A stretch of DNA of 64,000 bases from Dictyobacter formicarum (GTDB lineage: Bacteria > Chloroflexota > Ktedonobacteria > Ktedonobacterales > Ktedonobacteraceae): assembly GCF_016587435.1 (NCBI RefSeq), contig NZ_BNJJ01000027.1, forward strand, positions 1 through 64,000. Direction: 5' to 3'. Both the position numbers and the translations under genes were made by a program. Positions within the stretch are counted from its first letter, which is position 1. Every line of letters starts with the position of its first letter. Positions 42,563-51,886 of the stretch are shown here, one piece after another. The notes beneath the pieces were generated by a model. That model had not been told where the DNA came from. It worked only from the letters and a program-made list of their open reading frames with translations, and searched no databases.

Positions 42563-44968
42563 ATGCCATACGCTATTCGTAAAGCCGCTGTGATCGGAGC
42601 AGGCGTGATGGGTGCTGCAATTGCGGCCCACCTGGCCAACGTGGGTATTCCTAGCCTGCTGCTGGATATAGTGCCAGCTGATGCTAAGGATCGCAACGTT
42701 ATTGCTCGCACAGGGTTAGAAAAGACGCTCAAGAGCAAGCCGGCATCCTTCTATAGTAAACGTGGTGCCAACCTGGTGACCATTGGCAATATTGAGGATG
42801 ATCTGCCAAAGTTGGCTGAAGTTGATTGGATTATTGAGGCCGTTGTTGAACGACCAGATATTAAACAGTCGCTTTACAGCAAAATTGAGCAGGTGGCACA
42901 GCCCGAGACGATTATTAGCTCAAATACGTCGGGTTTGCCTGCCCACCTATTGATTGAGGGACGTTCGGCGAATTTCCGCCGCCATTTTATGATCACGCAC
43001 TTCTTCAATCCGGTGCGCTATATGCGCTTGCTGGAATTGGTCCCCACGCCCGATACCGATCCGGAGTTGCTGTCATTCATGCGGCAATTTGGCACTGAGG
43101 TCCTTGGCAAGGGAATTGTGATCTGTAAAGATACTCCTAACTTCATCGCGAACCGTATCGGTGTCTACGGCTTTCTCTCAACCATTCACCATGCACTCGC
43201 TGAGGGTTATATGGTCAGCGAGGTCGATACCATCCTTGGCACCAATATGGGACGCCCTAAGTCGGCTGTCTTCCGCACCGCAGATCTGTCTGGACTGGAC
43301 ACACTGATGCATGTGGCCAATAATTTGTATAAGAATGCGCCTGAGGATGAGCAGCGCGCGACATTCCAGATTCCTGAAGTGGTTCAAGAAGTGATCAATC
43401 GCGGTTGGCTGGGCGAAAAAAGCGGCCAGGGATTCTATAAGCGGGTGAAAAATCCTGATGGTTCTTCAACTATTCTGGAGTTGAATCTTAAAACCCTGGA
43501 GTATGAGCCACAACCAAAGCATCGCTTTGATTCAATCGGTAAGGCGCGCAATCTGGAAACGCCAGAGCAAAAGCTGAGCACGGTATTAAATGGCGAGGAT
43601 CGTGCCAGCCAGCTGGCCCGTGAGACGACTGCCGATGCTTTGATCTATGCCGCCAATCGTGCTCATGAAATTGCTGATACCATCGTGGATATCGATAATG
43701 CAATGCGCTGGGGCTTTAACTTTGATCTGGGTAGCTTTGAGACCTGGGATGTGTTGCTTGCAGATCAGGCGCTGCTGGATAAGGTTTTTGCGCAGCGTGA
43801 GTTGCCTGCCCTGGTACAACAGGTACGCAATCAGGGACAGGGCACTTTCTATCGCGTGATAGATGGTCAGAAACAATACTTTGACTACCACACCGGGACC
43901 TACCAGCCGGTTCCAACTGCCCAGGGCGTCATTTCACTCAGTACCCTCATAACCGGTCCTTCATCCACTAAGGGCTCTGCGGTGGTCCGTGACAATGGTT
44001 CAGCCTCGTTGATTGACCTGGGTGATGGGGTTGCCTGTCTGGAATTTCATACCAAAATGAACTCGATCGACGAAGGTATCGTCGAGATGATTCATTATGC
44101 CATCAATGAGGGCTCAAAACAATTCCGCGCTCTAGTCATTGGCAATGAAGCGCCCGACTTCTCGGCCGGCGCCAACTTGTTCCTGGTTTTGATGGGGGCA
44201 CGGCAGGGGGCCTGGGATATGCTTGATACGGCCATCACAGGACTTCAGCAGGCTCACCAGCTCTTAAAGTATAGTCCGATGCCTGTGGTATCAGCTCCAA
44301 CAGGCCGCGCTCTGGGCGGTGGCTGTGAGATGATCCTGCATACCCATCATACGCGTGCCCTGGCTGAGACATATATCGGCCTCGTTGAGGTGGGAGTTGG
44401 ACTCATACCGGCCGGTGGCGGCTGTAAGGAGTTCTTGCTGCGCCAGGGGGCCAGCGTTGAAAGTCAGAAGCCTGGCAAATCAAGCGGACCATTTACGCCT
44501 GCGCGGCGCGCCTTTGAAATTATTGCGGTGGCTACCGTTTCTACGAGCGCTACGGAGGCTCAAGAACTGCGCTTCTTGCGCAAAACAGATGCCATTACGG
44601 TTAATCGCGATGTGCTCTTGCGCGATGCGAAGGCAGATGCCATCAAGCTGGCAGAAGCCAGAGCAGCAGGCAACTGGCAACCACCGCAGCCGCCAATGCT
44701 GCTGCTACCTGGTGCGGGAGCGCGCCTCGTCCTCGAACAGCAGATCGAAGGCATGCTGCTGACCGGCAAGATCAGTGAGCACGATGCCGTCATCGGCAAC
44801 CACCTCGCCAGGGTCCTCACAGGAGGCGACTGCTCACCGGTTACGCCCGTCACCGAGCAATATGTCCTGGACCTCGAACGCGAGGCATTCCTCAGTCTTT
44901 GTGGCATGGAAAAGACCCAGGACCGCATGCAATCCATCCTGCAATCAGGCAAACCCCTGCGCAACTAG
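42563..44968 (+). CDS. 3-hydroxyacyl-CoA dehydrogenase/enoyl-CoA hydratase fusion (FadN type)
   Basis: The 801-residue bifunctional protein has the dehydrogenase first (VIGAGVMGAAIAAHLANVG, NAD-binding, residues about 8-26; SSNTSGLPAHLL; HFFNPVRYMRLLELVP; KDTPNFIANRIG). A second HAD C-terminal-like repeat follows (around 340-440, AHEIADTIVDIDNAMRWGFN). The enoyl-CoA hydratase domain at about 480-700 has GNEAPDFSAGANL and ALGGGCEMILH with the oxyanion glycines. The HAD-then-hydratase order matches Bacillus FadN rather than E. coli FadB. It completes steps two and three of beta-oxidation with the adjacent thiolase. Confidence 0.92.
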   Translation: MPYAIRKAAVIGAGVMGAAIAAHLANVGIPSLLLDIVPADAKDRNVIARTGLEKTLKSKPASFYSKRGANLVTIGNIEDDLPKLAEVDWIIEAVVERPDIKQSLYSKIEQVAQPETIISSNTSGLPAHLLIEGRSANFRRHFMITHFFNPVRYMRLLELVPTPDTDPELLSFMRQFGTEVLGKGIVICKDTPNFIANRIGVYGFLSTIHHALAEGYMVSEVDTILGTNMGRPKSAVFRTADLSGLDTLMHVANNLYKNAPEDEQRATFQIPEVVQEVINRGWLGEKSGQGFYKRVKNPDGSSTILELNLKTLEYEPQPKHRFDSIGKARNLETPEQKLSTVLNGEDRASQLARETTADALIYAANRAHEIADTIVDIDNAMRWGFNFDLGSFETWDVLLADQALLDKVFAQRELPALVQQVRNQGQGTFYRVIDGQKQYFDYHTGTYQPVPTAQGVISLSTLITGPSSTKGSAVVRDNGSASLIDLGDGVACLEFHTKMNSIDEGIVEMIHYAINEGSKQFRALVIGNEAPDFSAGANLFLVLMGARQGAWDMLDTAITGLQQAHQLLKYSPMPVVSAPTGRALGGGCEMILHTHHTRALAETYIGLVEVGVGLIPAGGGCKEFLLRQGASVESQKPGKSSGPFTPARRAFEIIAVATVSTSATEAQELRFLRKTDAITVNRDVLLRDAKADAIKLAEARAAGNWQPPQPPMLLLPGAGARLVLEQQIEGMLLTGKISEHDAVIGNHLARVLTGGDCSPVTPVTEQYVLDLEREAFLSLCGMEKTQDRMQSILQSGKPLRN

Positions 44969-45005
44969 GCGCGCCAGCGCCCTCCGCAAGAGTAAGGCAC
45001 AAAAA

Positions 45006-45038
45006 AAGCGACCACGCCAACTTCTGGCGCGGTCGCTT
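45006..45038 (-). terminator. Terminator of the ABC ATPase gene
   Basis: AAGCGACC-A-CGCCA and TGGCG-C-GGTCGCTT pair with one mismatch around ACTTC. On the minus strand a run of seven T follows. It lies between convergent genes. Confidence 0.8.
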
Positions 45039-45088
45039 CATTCCCTATTGCAATGCTACTCCTCACATTGCATGGGAGCAAGTATTGC

Positions 45089-46201
45089 TTAGAAAATAGC
45101 TTCGCCGGTATCGGAATCGAACAGGTGGATCTGATCGCTATCAACGTACAGACGCACTTTGTGGCCAGCAGATACGCGAGAACGTGGGTCGAGGGTAGCA
45201 ACGATGTTTTTACCACCGGTGGTGAGGTAAACCTGCAGCTCATTACCGAGGTTCTCAACCACGTCGACAGAAGCGTCGATAGCTGACTTGACTTCGCCGT
45301 TTCCTTCGCCAACCAGGGCAGCATCCTCCAGGTGAACCGGGCGAATACCAAATGTGAGGTTGCGACCAGCAGCGGCACGAGCACGCTCAGCATAAATCTG
45401 AGGAACGGCGACATGGCCAATGCCATCCAGCACGACCGATGTAGCATTACCTTCGGTGGAGATTTTTGCCTCTGGGATAAAGTTCATTGCAGGCGAACCG
45501 ATGAAACCAGCTACGAACATGTTCGCAGGATGATCATACAGTTCTTGTGGGGAACCCAGCTGCTGGATCACGCCACCATTAAGAACTGCAATGCGGTCAC
45601 CCATGGTCATGGCCTCAACCTGGTCGTGGGTCACATAAATCATTGTGGTCTGGATACGCTGGTGCAGTTTGATGATCTCAGCACGTGTAGCAACACGCAG
45701 TTTAGCATCCAGGTTGGAAAGGGGCTCGTCCATCAGGAAGACTTGTGCTTCACGGACGATTGCACGACCCAGAGCCACACGTTGGCGCTGTCCACCAGAC
45801 AGCTCTTTTGGCTTACGCTTGAGCAATTGCTGCAATCCAAGGATTTCAGCAGCATCTTCTACGCGCTTCTTAATTTCATTTTTGGGGAAGTGACGCAGTT
45901 TCAAACCGAAAGCCATGTTATCAAATACGGTCATATGGGGATACAACGCGTAGTTCTGGAAAACCATAGCGATATCACGGTCTTTGGGGTCTACACCGTT
46001 TACGATGCGATCACCAATGTAGATTTCGCCATCAGTTGGCTCTTCCAGGCCAGCGATCATACGCAAGCAGGTACTTTTTCCACAACCAGAAGGTCCAACC
46101 AGTACGAGGAACTCTTTGTCTTGAATATCGAGGCTGATGTCATGCACGACTTCCACTTTGTTGAAAGTCTTATAGACGTGATTAAAACGCACTTGTGCCA
46201 T
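45089..46201 (-). CDS. ABC transporter ATP-binding protein (MsmX/UgpC/MalK type)
   Basis: The 370-residue sugar-importer type ATPase has Walker A GPSGCGKSTCL (about 38-48), Q-loop in VFQNYALYPHM, signature LSGGQRQRVALGRAI, Walker B VFLMDEPLSNLD and the switch His in TMIYVTHDQ. A C-terminal regulatory part with TOBE domains (about 235-370) contains TFGIRPVHL. No permease or binding-protein genes are adjacent. In Gram-positives such a lone ATPase (MsmX) energises several sugar importers, and that is the likely role here. Confidence 0.9.
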   Translation of the reverse strand: MAQVRFNHVYKTFNKVEVVHDISLDIQDKEFLVLVGPSGCGKSTCLRMIAGLEEPTDGEIYIGDRIVNGVDPKDRDIAMVFQNYALYPHMTVFDNMAFGLKLRHFPKNEIKKRVEDAAEILGLQQLLKRKPKELSGGQRQRVALGRAIVREAQVFLMDEPLSNLDAKLRVATRAEIIKLHQRIQTTMIYVTHDQVEAMTMGDRIAVLNGGVIQQLGSPQELYDHPANMFVAGFIGSPAMNFIPEAKISTEGNATSVVLDGIGHVAVPQIYAERARAAAGRNLTFGIRPVHLEDAALVGEGNGEVKSAIDASVDVVENLGNELQVYLTTGGKNIVATLDPRSRVSAGHKVRLYVDSDQIHLFDSDTGEAIF

Positions 46202-46537
46202 GAAGGACTACTCCTTTTCGCTTCTGTAACAGGTCCATTCCTGTCACCCTTCACATTATATAGAGAAGCATTTGCTTAGTGCCAACATTGCTTCTAATAT
46301 CATATCAGAAGGGAGTCAATGTGGCTTCTTAACGTCAATACATTAAGCATGTAAAGTTTTAAAACTCTTGCTTGGTAGACGTTAAGCTAGAGTATACCAT
46401 AACTTTTGCTGAAAGTGAAGAGCATCGATACACAAATTTCTCATTTTGTATCACGCGTCTAAAATTTTAATTGCATCTTTTATTACAATAGTATACCTGA
46501 CTACCACATTCTTCCTTACCCCTTCACATATGTTTTT

Positions 46538-46640
46538 GCGCCTTCGGTGCTCAAACACTCTCTAAAAACAGCTCGGGCGCGGATGCTCCTGCCCACAAAA
46601 GAGCAACACGCTCAAAGGGATTCAATCTCTCTCATATGCA
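46538..46640 (+). repeat. Multi-hairpin intergenic element, copy E (decayed)
   Basis: Small hairpin GCGCC-TTC-GGTGC (46538-46550) with GTGCTCA (46547-46553), then CTCTCTAAAAA and GCTCGGGCGCGGATGCTCCT, the remains of the GC hairpin. The long variable hairpin is missing. Ends near AAGGGATTC. Confidence 0.45.
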
Positions 46641-47099
46641 TGTCGGCAACATACATATGAGATGAAATTTTAATATCTTTTTAAGCAAGTCACATATTGC
46701 AGTCTATGTTAGTAGGAGGGCATAAAGAAAGTATTAAAAACAGCACCAAAAACCGGCAGGTGTAAATTTTTTAGTGTTACACAGGTCTAGGCAGCTTTTA
46801 GATATTACAAAAGTACTAAGCACCCGGTAACATTTTTTTGCATTTGTGTTTACAACAAGAAATCGGCATGTTACACAAAATCACACATCAGCGAGCCTGG
46901 GATGCATTATAACATAGTGCGATCTTGTAATTACCAAGCTGTATGGCATCAAAATTGTATAAAGATGGTTATATTTTATGTAATTATTAGCATTTCACCA
47001 CTAGACAAGAAAGGGCCTCTTCGTGCATACTAGTGGTGTGCATTGTTAATGTTGTTCTTACAAACGATGTACAATGTATTTACATCGAGAGTGAGTCTG

Positions 47100-47128
47100 T
47101 TGTACGGAACACAACATAGAAATACACT
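47100..47128 (+). promoter_or_regulatory. Putative promoter for the 47166 gene
   Basis: TTGTAC (47100-47105), 17-base spacer, TACACT (47123-47128); leader about 35 nt. Confidence 0.4.
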
Positions 47129-47165
47129 TACCCATGGGTTCAGGGTTAGGAAGGAACGGGATATC

Positions 47166-47399
47166 ATGCTTGGAGCACACGAACAACGCAGCGAAGTTGC
47201 CCGCCTATTATCACAAATCAGTGCTGAATATGAAGCTGCACACCGTGGTCTCGCGGGTCTAGCTTATGGGATGTCGCAGCATGAATTTATTACCGCACGT
47301 ATGGAAAATATGGGGCAATTACATACTCAGTTACAATCTATTGTAGGAGATGTTGCAATTGCGATGATTGCGGATTGCTTAAATGCCGTTCATTCATAA
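47166..47399 (+). CDS. Small hypothetical protein (77 residues)
   Basis: ATG at 47166 with AGGAACGGGA upstream. The product is predicted to be all-helical: HEQRSEVARLLSQISAEYEA, then a Gly-rich turn (GLAGLAYG) and a second helix pair ending MIADCLNAVHS. No membrane segment or known motif is seen. It stands alone behind a long AT-rich region and ends with a good terminator, so it is probably expressed as a single transcript. Function unknown. Confidence 0.6.
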   Translation: MLGAHEQRSEVARLLSQISAEYEAAHRGLAGLAYGMSQHEFITARMENMGQLHTQLQSIVGDVAIAMIADCLNAVHS

Positions 47400-47529
47400 C
47401 AATTAACTACATTCAATGACAGATTTTTTGCTATATACCTTTATGATGTGGCTGCGGCATACTCGTCAGACAGTATGCCAGGCACATATGCACATCATAT
47501 CCCTATTGGCCAATTTCCTCTCTCAATAA

Positions 47530-47560
47530 TAAGGGCGCCTGTTTCCAGGCGCCCTTATTT
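47530..47560 (+). terminator. Terminator after the 77-residue gene
   Basis: TAAGGGCGCCTG (47530-47541), loop TTTC, CAGGCGCCCTTA (47546-47557), then TTT. Confidence 0.8.
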
Positions 47561-47692
47561 GATGCGATTATTCGTCTGATGGCATATACATGATAAATAA
47601 ATAAGCAACCCTCCTGATCATCTTGATGCAAAATATGTCAGAAGGGTCGCCAACATTTTTCAATTTTATTAATGTATATGATGCAAACAGTA

Positions 47693-48622
47693 TTAATCAT
47701 TCGCCACTAAGAGCGGCTCTCTATGCGGAATTTCGATATGCATATCAACGTAAAAACGTGGCGCTGCACCATCCCACCTACCAGCAACTACGTACTCAGT
47801 CTCTTCACTTGCAAAATCAGGCTGATCCAATACGCTGTTTTCTTCATCTGTAAAACATTGTAACCAATTTGTCACATCATCAAGCGACAAATATGGAGCC
47901 CCCTCACACACAAACCACTCTGCAATACCCTGTAAATAGAAACGAAAATCAGCGGGCAAAACATGATGTCGCACAATACGGTAAGCGTTCTCCTGGATAT
48001 CTTTATAACCAGCTGCTTGCAAATAATGCGCGAGCTTTGAACCAACCCAGCTATCCTCATAAGCATAATCGTGATCTACACGTTCAGCTTCCCACAATGC
48101 CCGCGCCTGAAAGACACGTTTTTGCAGAAGAGGATCAATGGAATGAAATTTCATGGTGCCAAAGTCGATATCTTTAATCACTATTCGCCCATCTTGTTTT
48201 AAGTATGGGCCCATGGCAGCAAAAGTTGCCACTGGATCAGGTAAGTATTGGCTGACATTGGCGCTAAAAATGACATCCGCCGTTCCTTGTTCAACAGGCA
48301 ATTGCTCTAAGGTTGCACGCTTATATTGTACTTGTTGACGATACCAGGTATTATGATTTCTTCTTTGGGCGGTAACCAGTGCCTCGGTCGAAATATCAAT
48401 ACCTAAAATTGTTCCTGTCACCCCGATCGCCTGAGCAAGAAGTGGAGTCCATAAACCAGGACCACATCCGGCATCTATGACGAAGCATCCTTCCTCAAGT
48501 TGCAAGTCGCGAATCATTTGGGTGCGCTCGTGGATTTTGCTCTGATGATGCTTCACTAACCACGCAATTGCGTTCAGTGGAAGCCCGCATTCATTAACAT
48601 GCACAACATTGTTGACCGCCAT
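47693..48622 (-). CDS. Class I SAM-dependent methyltransferase
   Basis: About 309 residues from ATG 48622, which has AAGGATAAGG shortly upstream; a further in-frame Met lies at 48649. Motif I VIDAGCGPGLWTPLLAQ, the acidic end of strand 2 LGIDIST, motif IV ADVIFSANVSQYL and GRIVIKDIDFG make a Methyltransf_25/31-type core over about residues 35-175. A C-terminal domain of about 130 residues has several Trp and Tyr residues (YLQGIAEWFVCEGAPYL) and probably shapes the substrate pocket. Substrate unknown. Monocistronic. Confidence 0.8.
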   Translation of the reverse strand: MAVNNVVHVNECGLPLNAIAWLVKHHQSKIHERTQMIRDLQLEEGCFVIDAGCGPGLWTPLLAQAIGVTGTILGIDISTEALVTAQRRNHNTWYRQQVQYKRATLEQLPVEQGTADVIFSANVSQYLPDPVATFAAMGPYLKQDGRIVIKDIDFGTMKFHSIDPLLQKRVFQARALWEAERVDHDYAYEDSWVGSKLAHYLQAAGYKDIQENAYRIVRHHVLPADFRFYLQGIAEWFVCEGAPYLSLDDVTNWLQCFTDEENSVLDQPDFASEETEYVVAGRWDGAAPRFYVDMHIEIPHREPLLVAND

Positions 48623-49039
48623 CTTCTGCCTTATCCTTCCAGCCATCAAGTGTACTAGATTTGCTTAATCACTATTCGTGATGATCATTAATATACATGT
48701 TATATTATAAAAAAGCAATATATTGTTCGACATTGTAGGACTTCCGTTTAAACATTGTAATGTATTAACGTTTGAGATTGAAAATATTAAAAATAATTAA
48801 TAATGTTTGAACCTCATGAGAGGCGGCATATCTTATCAATTTGGGTGTTTATGGTTTTTACATTTCTTTGTCATGACAATAAAACATTTGTTACATACAG
48901 TTATTACATAAATAACCAATTGGGATTTTTCAAATTTATATAACATTTTATATACCAGCTATGTTATAATAGTAACCATGCTGCTCGTGAAAATTGTACT
49001 ATTGCAAAATTCATCATAATTCATCATAAGGAATATATC
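48623..49039. other. AT-rich divergent intergenic region
   Basis: No gene supported. Very AT-rich, with many ATTAAT/TTATAT runs, between two divergently transcribed genes, so it should hold promoters for both. The extended -10 at 48962-48970 is the only site that stands out. Confidence 0.5.
48962..48970 (+). promoter_or_regulatory. Extended -10 element before the HTH-GAF gene
   Basis: TGTTATAAT: TG extension plus a perfect -10 hexamer, 70 bases before the ATG at 49040. No good -35. Confidence 0.4.
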
Positions 49040-50215
49040 ATGGGTAATGGGTCGGTCCCTGATGAACCACCAAAAAAGAAGCGTGGACGTCCACCGGGCG
49101 CGCGTAAGATGGCGTCGGAAACCACTGCCAAAAAAGTGGGGCAACGCCATAAGGGTATTCCTGATACGTCGGCCCGGACCGTAGTAAAAGAGTCTGTGAC
49201 CAGCACTCAGACGCTTCGAGATCAGACAATACAAGACGCGGATGATAATTCAGCTACTCCTTTCAGCTCTTTGTTGCATACTATTATGTATCGCGATCGA
49301 GTGGAGTTGTCGCGCGTGGCCAGAGAATTGGCCGTAGCAGAAAATACTGTTTATCGCTGGATGAATGGTACCTCTGAACCTCGTGCAACCCATTTAAAAC
49401 GATTGCCCGAAGTGCTACCCGAGCATCGCATACCATTGATTGCGGCCATTCAAGAAACTTTTGGCGATGTTCTGGGAAATCCGGCGCCAACTATCAAGGA
49501 AATCAGTAAAGAAATCTATCAACGCGTTCTGGAACAGATGGCCCACAGCCAGGATGATGAAACACGCTTCTGGCATATCTCTGAAATCCTTTTTGAGGAT
49601 ATATTAGAGCGATTAGATGCAAATCATCATGGGTTAGCCGTTACTTATGCGAAGTTGATGCCGGCACATCAAGATGGTATCCATTCTTTGCGGGAAGTGA
49701 AAATGCGTGGTCATGTTCCCTGGCCCGATACGGTCGATAGTAAAGCCTATCTGGGTAGCACAACATTGGTAGGCGCGGCTGCCGTTCTGCAACGCATTCA
49801 AACATGGAATGATATGGATAATAATCGCGCCCTGGTTGAAATTGATGAGCATGAAAGGAGTGCCTGCGCCGTTCCAGTACTACGGGGAGGCATGCTCGCT
49901 GGTGTGCTGGTTGTCTCCAGTACCCAACCAGATTTCTTCAAAGATACTACTGCTTGCCAAGCGGCGGCAGAATATGCCTTACTGATAGGAGTAGCGCTGT
50001 GCGATCGAGAATTTTATCCTTCGGCGCTCTTACATCTCAGACCGATGCCTCCATTACGCTGGCAGCGGGAAGAAATCAATCGTAAATATCTAAATCGTAT
50101 TATTGCTTACGCCCATCAGCACTCGACTTCGCGTCGTGAGGCCGAGTTTTGGATTCAACAAGAGATGGAATTAGAGTTCGAGGACGAAGCACATAAGTTA
50201 GTAGAACAAAAATAG
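49040..50215 (+). CDS. HTH-GAF regulator with AT-hook-like N-terminus
   Basis: The 391-residue protein opens with KKKRGRPPGARK, a typical AT-hook (minor-groove binding) sequence. A linker of about 55 residues follows, then an XRE-like helix-turn-helix (about 84-125: LSRVARELAVAENTVYRWMNG). A helical spacer leads to a GAF domain (about 180-320: DILERLDANHHGLAVTYAKLM, SACAVPVLRGGMLAGVLVVSS). A C-terminal helix pair ends the protein. It is homologous along its length to the partial protein at 63120-64000. GAF domains sense small molecules; the ligand is unknown. AAGGAA precedes the start. Confidence 0.78.
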   Translation: MGNGSVPDEPPKKKRGRPPGARKMASETTAKKVGQRHKGIPDTSARTVVKESVTSTQTLRDQTIQDADDNSATPFSSLLHTIMYRDRVELSRVARELAVAENTVYRWMNGTSEPRATHLKRLPEVLPEHRIPLIAAIQETFGDVLGNPAPTIKEISKEIYQRVLEQMAHSQDDETRFWHISEILFEDILERLDANHHGLAVTYAKLMPAHQDGIHSLREVKMRGHVPWPDTVDSKAYLGSTTLVGAAAVLQRIQTWNDMDNNRALVEIDEHERSACAVPVLRGGMLAGVLVVSSTQPDFFKDTTACQAAAEYALLIGVALCDREFYPSALLHLRPMPPLRWQREEINRKYLNRIIAYAHQHSTSRREAEFWIQQEMELEFEDEAHKLVEQK

Positions 50216-50274
50216 TCCTTGAAATTTCTACTCCATTCGATTATTCACGATTCTTTGGATAGAGTAATTTAATT

Positions 50275-51207
50275 ATGCAGAGTTCCGATCAATCACCAGA
50301 AGATAAGCAGTCGCCTACCACCAGTGACCATACGTTAGAGTCTAGCGCAGCAGATGCTTCGATCCCTGAGACACAACGGGAACAGGGGCCTCGAGGCACA
50401 AATGCGCGAGAGGATGTAGCCCTACCTGCTGAGAATAGTGATGCTCTTCGCCAGGGGCAGATCTATCCACCTCCACCATCATTTTATGAAAAAGAGTTGG
50501 CAAAATTGGCACCTCCAGCTACTCCACTTCCATCTGTAGCGCACCCAGATCCTATACCATCGGCTCGCCCACATGAACCACAGAACCGGCAACCTCAGCC
50601 CGGTTATGGTGTCCCATATCCACCAGCGATGACCAACCAGCCCGGCGGTGGTCAGATACCCCCTCCAGGCTATCCGGCCTACCCACAGGGCCAACAGTAT
50701 CCAGGCATGCTGCCGCCACCATTTGTGGCAGGCCCACCTCCAGCCAAACAATCGCGTAAGTGGATCTGGATTCTCATTTCGGTGCTGGCTGTAATCGTGA
50801 TTGCCAGTTGCGGTTTGTGCGCATGGGCCAGTTCTTCATTAATTGGCAAGACGTATAGCCAGACGTTTAACGCTGTCATCAATAGTAATCAGCTTATCAA
50901 TGATTATTATAGTGCAGTGCAGAATAAACAATATACCCAGGCCTACAACTATCTTAGCCCTCAGGGCTCACTTAAGGATATGTCGCGTGATCAATTTATT
51001 GCGCAGGCGATTAAGCGTGATGAGCTCTATGGCTCGGTCTTGCGCTATACACCTTCTCAACCGCAACTTAATCCTTATAATGGCAGTAATCTGGATAGCC
51101 TGAGCATAAATGTTGATATTGCCCGGCAAAAGAAATCTTATACTGCACATCTACAATTAAAATTAATTAATAATCAGTGGAAAATTGTTAGCTACGACCA
51201 GTTCTAA
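50275..51207 (+). CDS. Proline-rich single-pass membrane protein with extracytoplasmic domain
   Basis: The 310-residue protein has an N-terminal half (1-155) that is low-complexity, rich in Pro, Gln and Gly, presumably cytoplasmic. One membrane helix is at about 163-185 (IWILISVLAVIVIASCGLCAW). The outer domain of about 115 residues (YYSAVQNKQYTQAYNYLSP, DQFIAQA, NQWKIVSYDQF) looks like the DUF4878/NTF2-like fold seen in many exported Gram-positive and Chloroflexi proteins. Function unknown. It lies 60 bases after the HTH-GAF gene and may be co-transcribed. Confidence 0.65.
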   Translation: MQSSDQSPEDKQSPTTSDHTLESSAADASIPETQREQGPRGTNAREDVALPAENSDALRQGQIYPPPPSFYEKELAKLAPPATPLPSVAHPDPIPSARPHEPQNRQPQPGYGVPYPPAMTNQPGGGQIPPPGYPAYPQGQQYPGMLPPPFVAGPPPAKQSRKWIWILISVLAVIVIASCGLCAWASSSLIGKTYSQTFNAVINSNQLINDYYSAVQNKQYTQAYNYLSPQGSLKDMSRDQFIAQAIKRDELYGSVLRYTPSQPQLNPYNGSNLDSLSINVDIARQKKSYTAHLQLKLINNQWKIVSYDQF

Positions 51208-51218
51208 CGCCTCACAAC

Positions 51219-51262
51219 AAAGAAGAGAAGCGGTCTGAAAAGATCGCTTCTCTTCTTTTATG
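51219..51262 (+). terminator. Terminator after the proline-rich membrane protein
   Basis: AAAGAAGAGAAGCG (51219-51232) pairs with CGCTTCTCTTCTTT (51245-51258) around a 12-base loop, followed by TA. Confidence 0.75.
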
Positions 51263-51341
51263 ATTCCATTTTTTTAAAGCTCTCAATGAAGGAGATAGGT
51301 ATTTTCTGATGTATAACGTATAAAAAATGGAGAGATAAATA

Positions 51342-51557
51342 TTAATTTACAGAATCTGATACCGTCCCCATTGGAACTTCACGTCCAACACAAGCTCGGA
51401 GATCTTCGCGATAAAAACGCCATGTGCTCCCAACCTTATGTCCAGTAAGCTGCCCTGACCACATAAGGCGATAAAGAGTTGAGCGGCTAACACGCAGGTA
51501 GCCCATTGCTTCTTTGAACGTCAGCAGGACATCTTCCTGAAGCATCTGTACAACCAT
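51342..51557 (-). CDS. Small HTH DNA-binding protein (excisionase/BldC-like)
   Basis: The 71-residue protein is almost entirely a MerR/excisionase-type winged helix. LLTFKEAMGYLRVSRSTLYRLMWSGQLTGHKVGSTWRFYREDL matches the 'excisionase family DNA-binding domain' pattern, and also resembles BldC-like regulators. It is not next to any integrase, so a chromosomal regulator is more likely than a phage excisionase. AAGGAGA precedes the ATG. Could regulate its own neighbourhood, including the GGDEF-MshEN gene upstream. Confidence 0.8.
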   Translation of the reverse strand: MVVQMLQEDVLLTFKEAMGYLRVSRSTLYRLMWSGQLTGHKVGSTWRFYREDLRACVGREVPMGTVSDSVN

Positions 51558-51886
51558 GGATCTTCTCCTTAAAAAATAAACTAATAAATAAGTGCACTTG
51601 ACACTAACGATGTAGCGCTGAGAATATCACGAATGATACTGTTATTGTCTCATTGCATGTTATAGTAACCAATGTTGATACGCTTTCATGTTAAGGAACA
51701 GTTGCGATCTGGTTAATTTTATTCTCAGCCTGGTTCGATCTTCACTACCTACCTATCTAAAAGGCCCAGGACTTAGTTGTCTTCTTTGTACTCTTAATCA
51801 TAACATAAAGTCTCTTTGCATTCCATCCTGCCTTATTATGTTTTAGAGTTTTCTCCTTTCTTTTTAGCTGCTTTGTTAAGGTTTTT
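51558..51886. other. Intergenic region, nothing definite
   Basis: About 330 bases, AT-rich, between two minus-strand genes. No gene, no clear terminator for the upstream gene, and no recognisable repeat. Confidence 0.4.

Larger units (their letters stand above)
46202..47165. other. Long AT-rich intergenic region
   Basis: About 960 bases without a supported gene between divergent genes. It contains copy E of the hairpin element (46538-46640), CATATG-rich inverted sequence near 46635-46665 and a promoter candidate at 47100-47128. Confidence 0.55.

Noticed and set aside
51342..51557. Phage excisionase interpretation of the small HTH gene
   Set aside because: No integrase, att site or phage gene nearby; BldC-like chromosomal regulators share the same fold.
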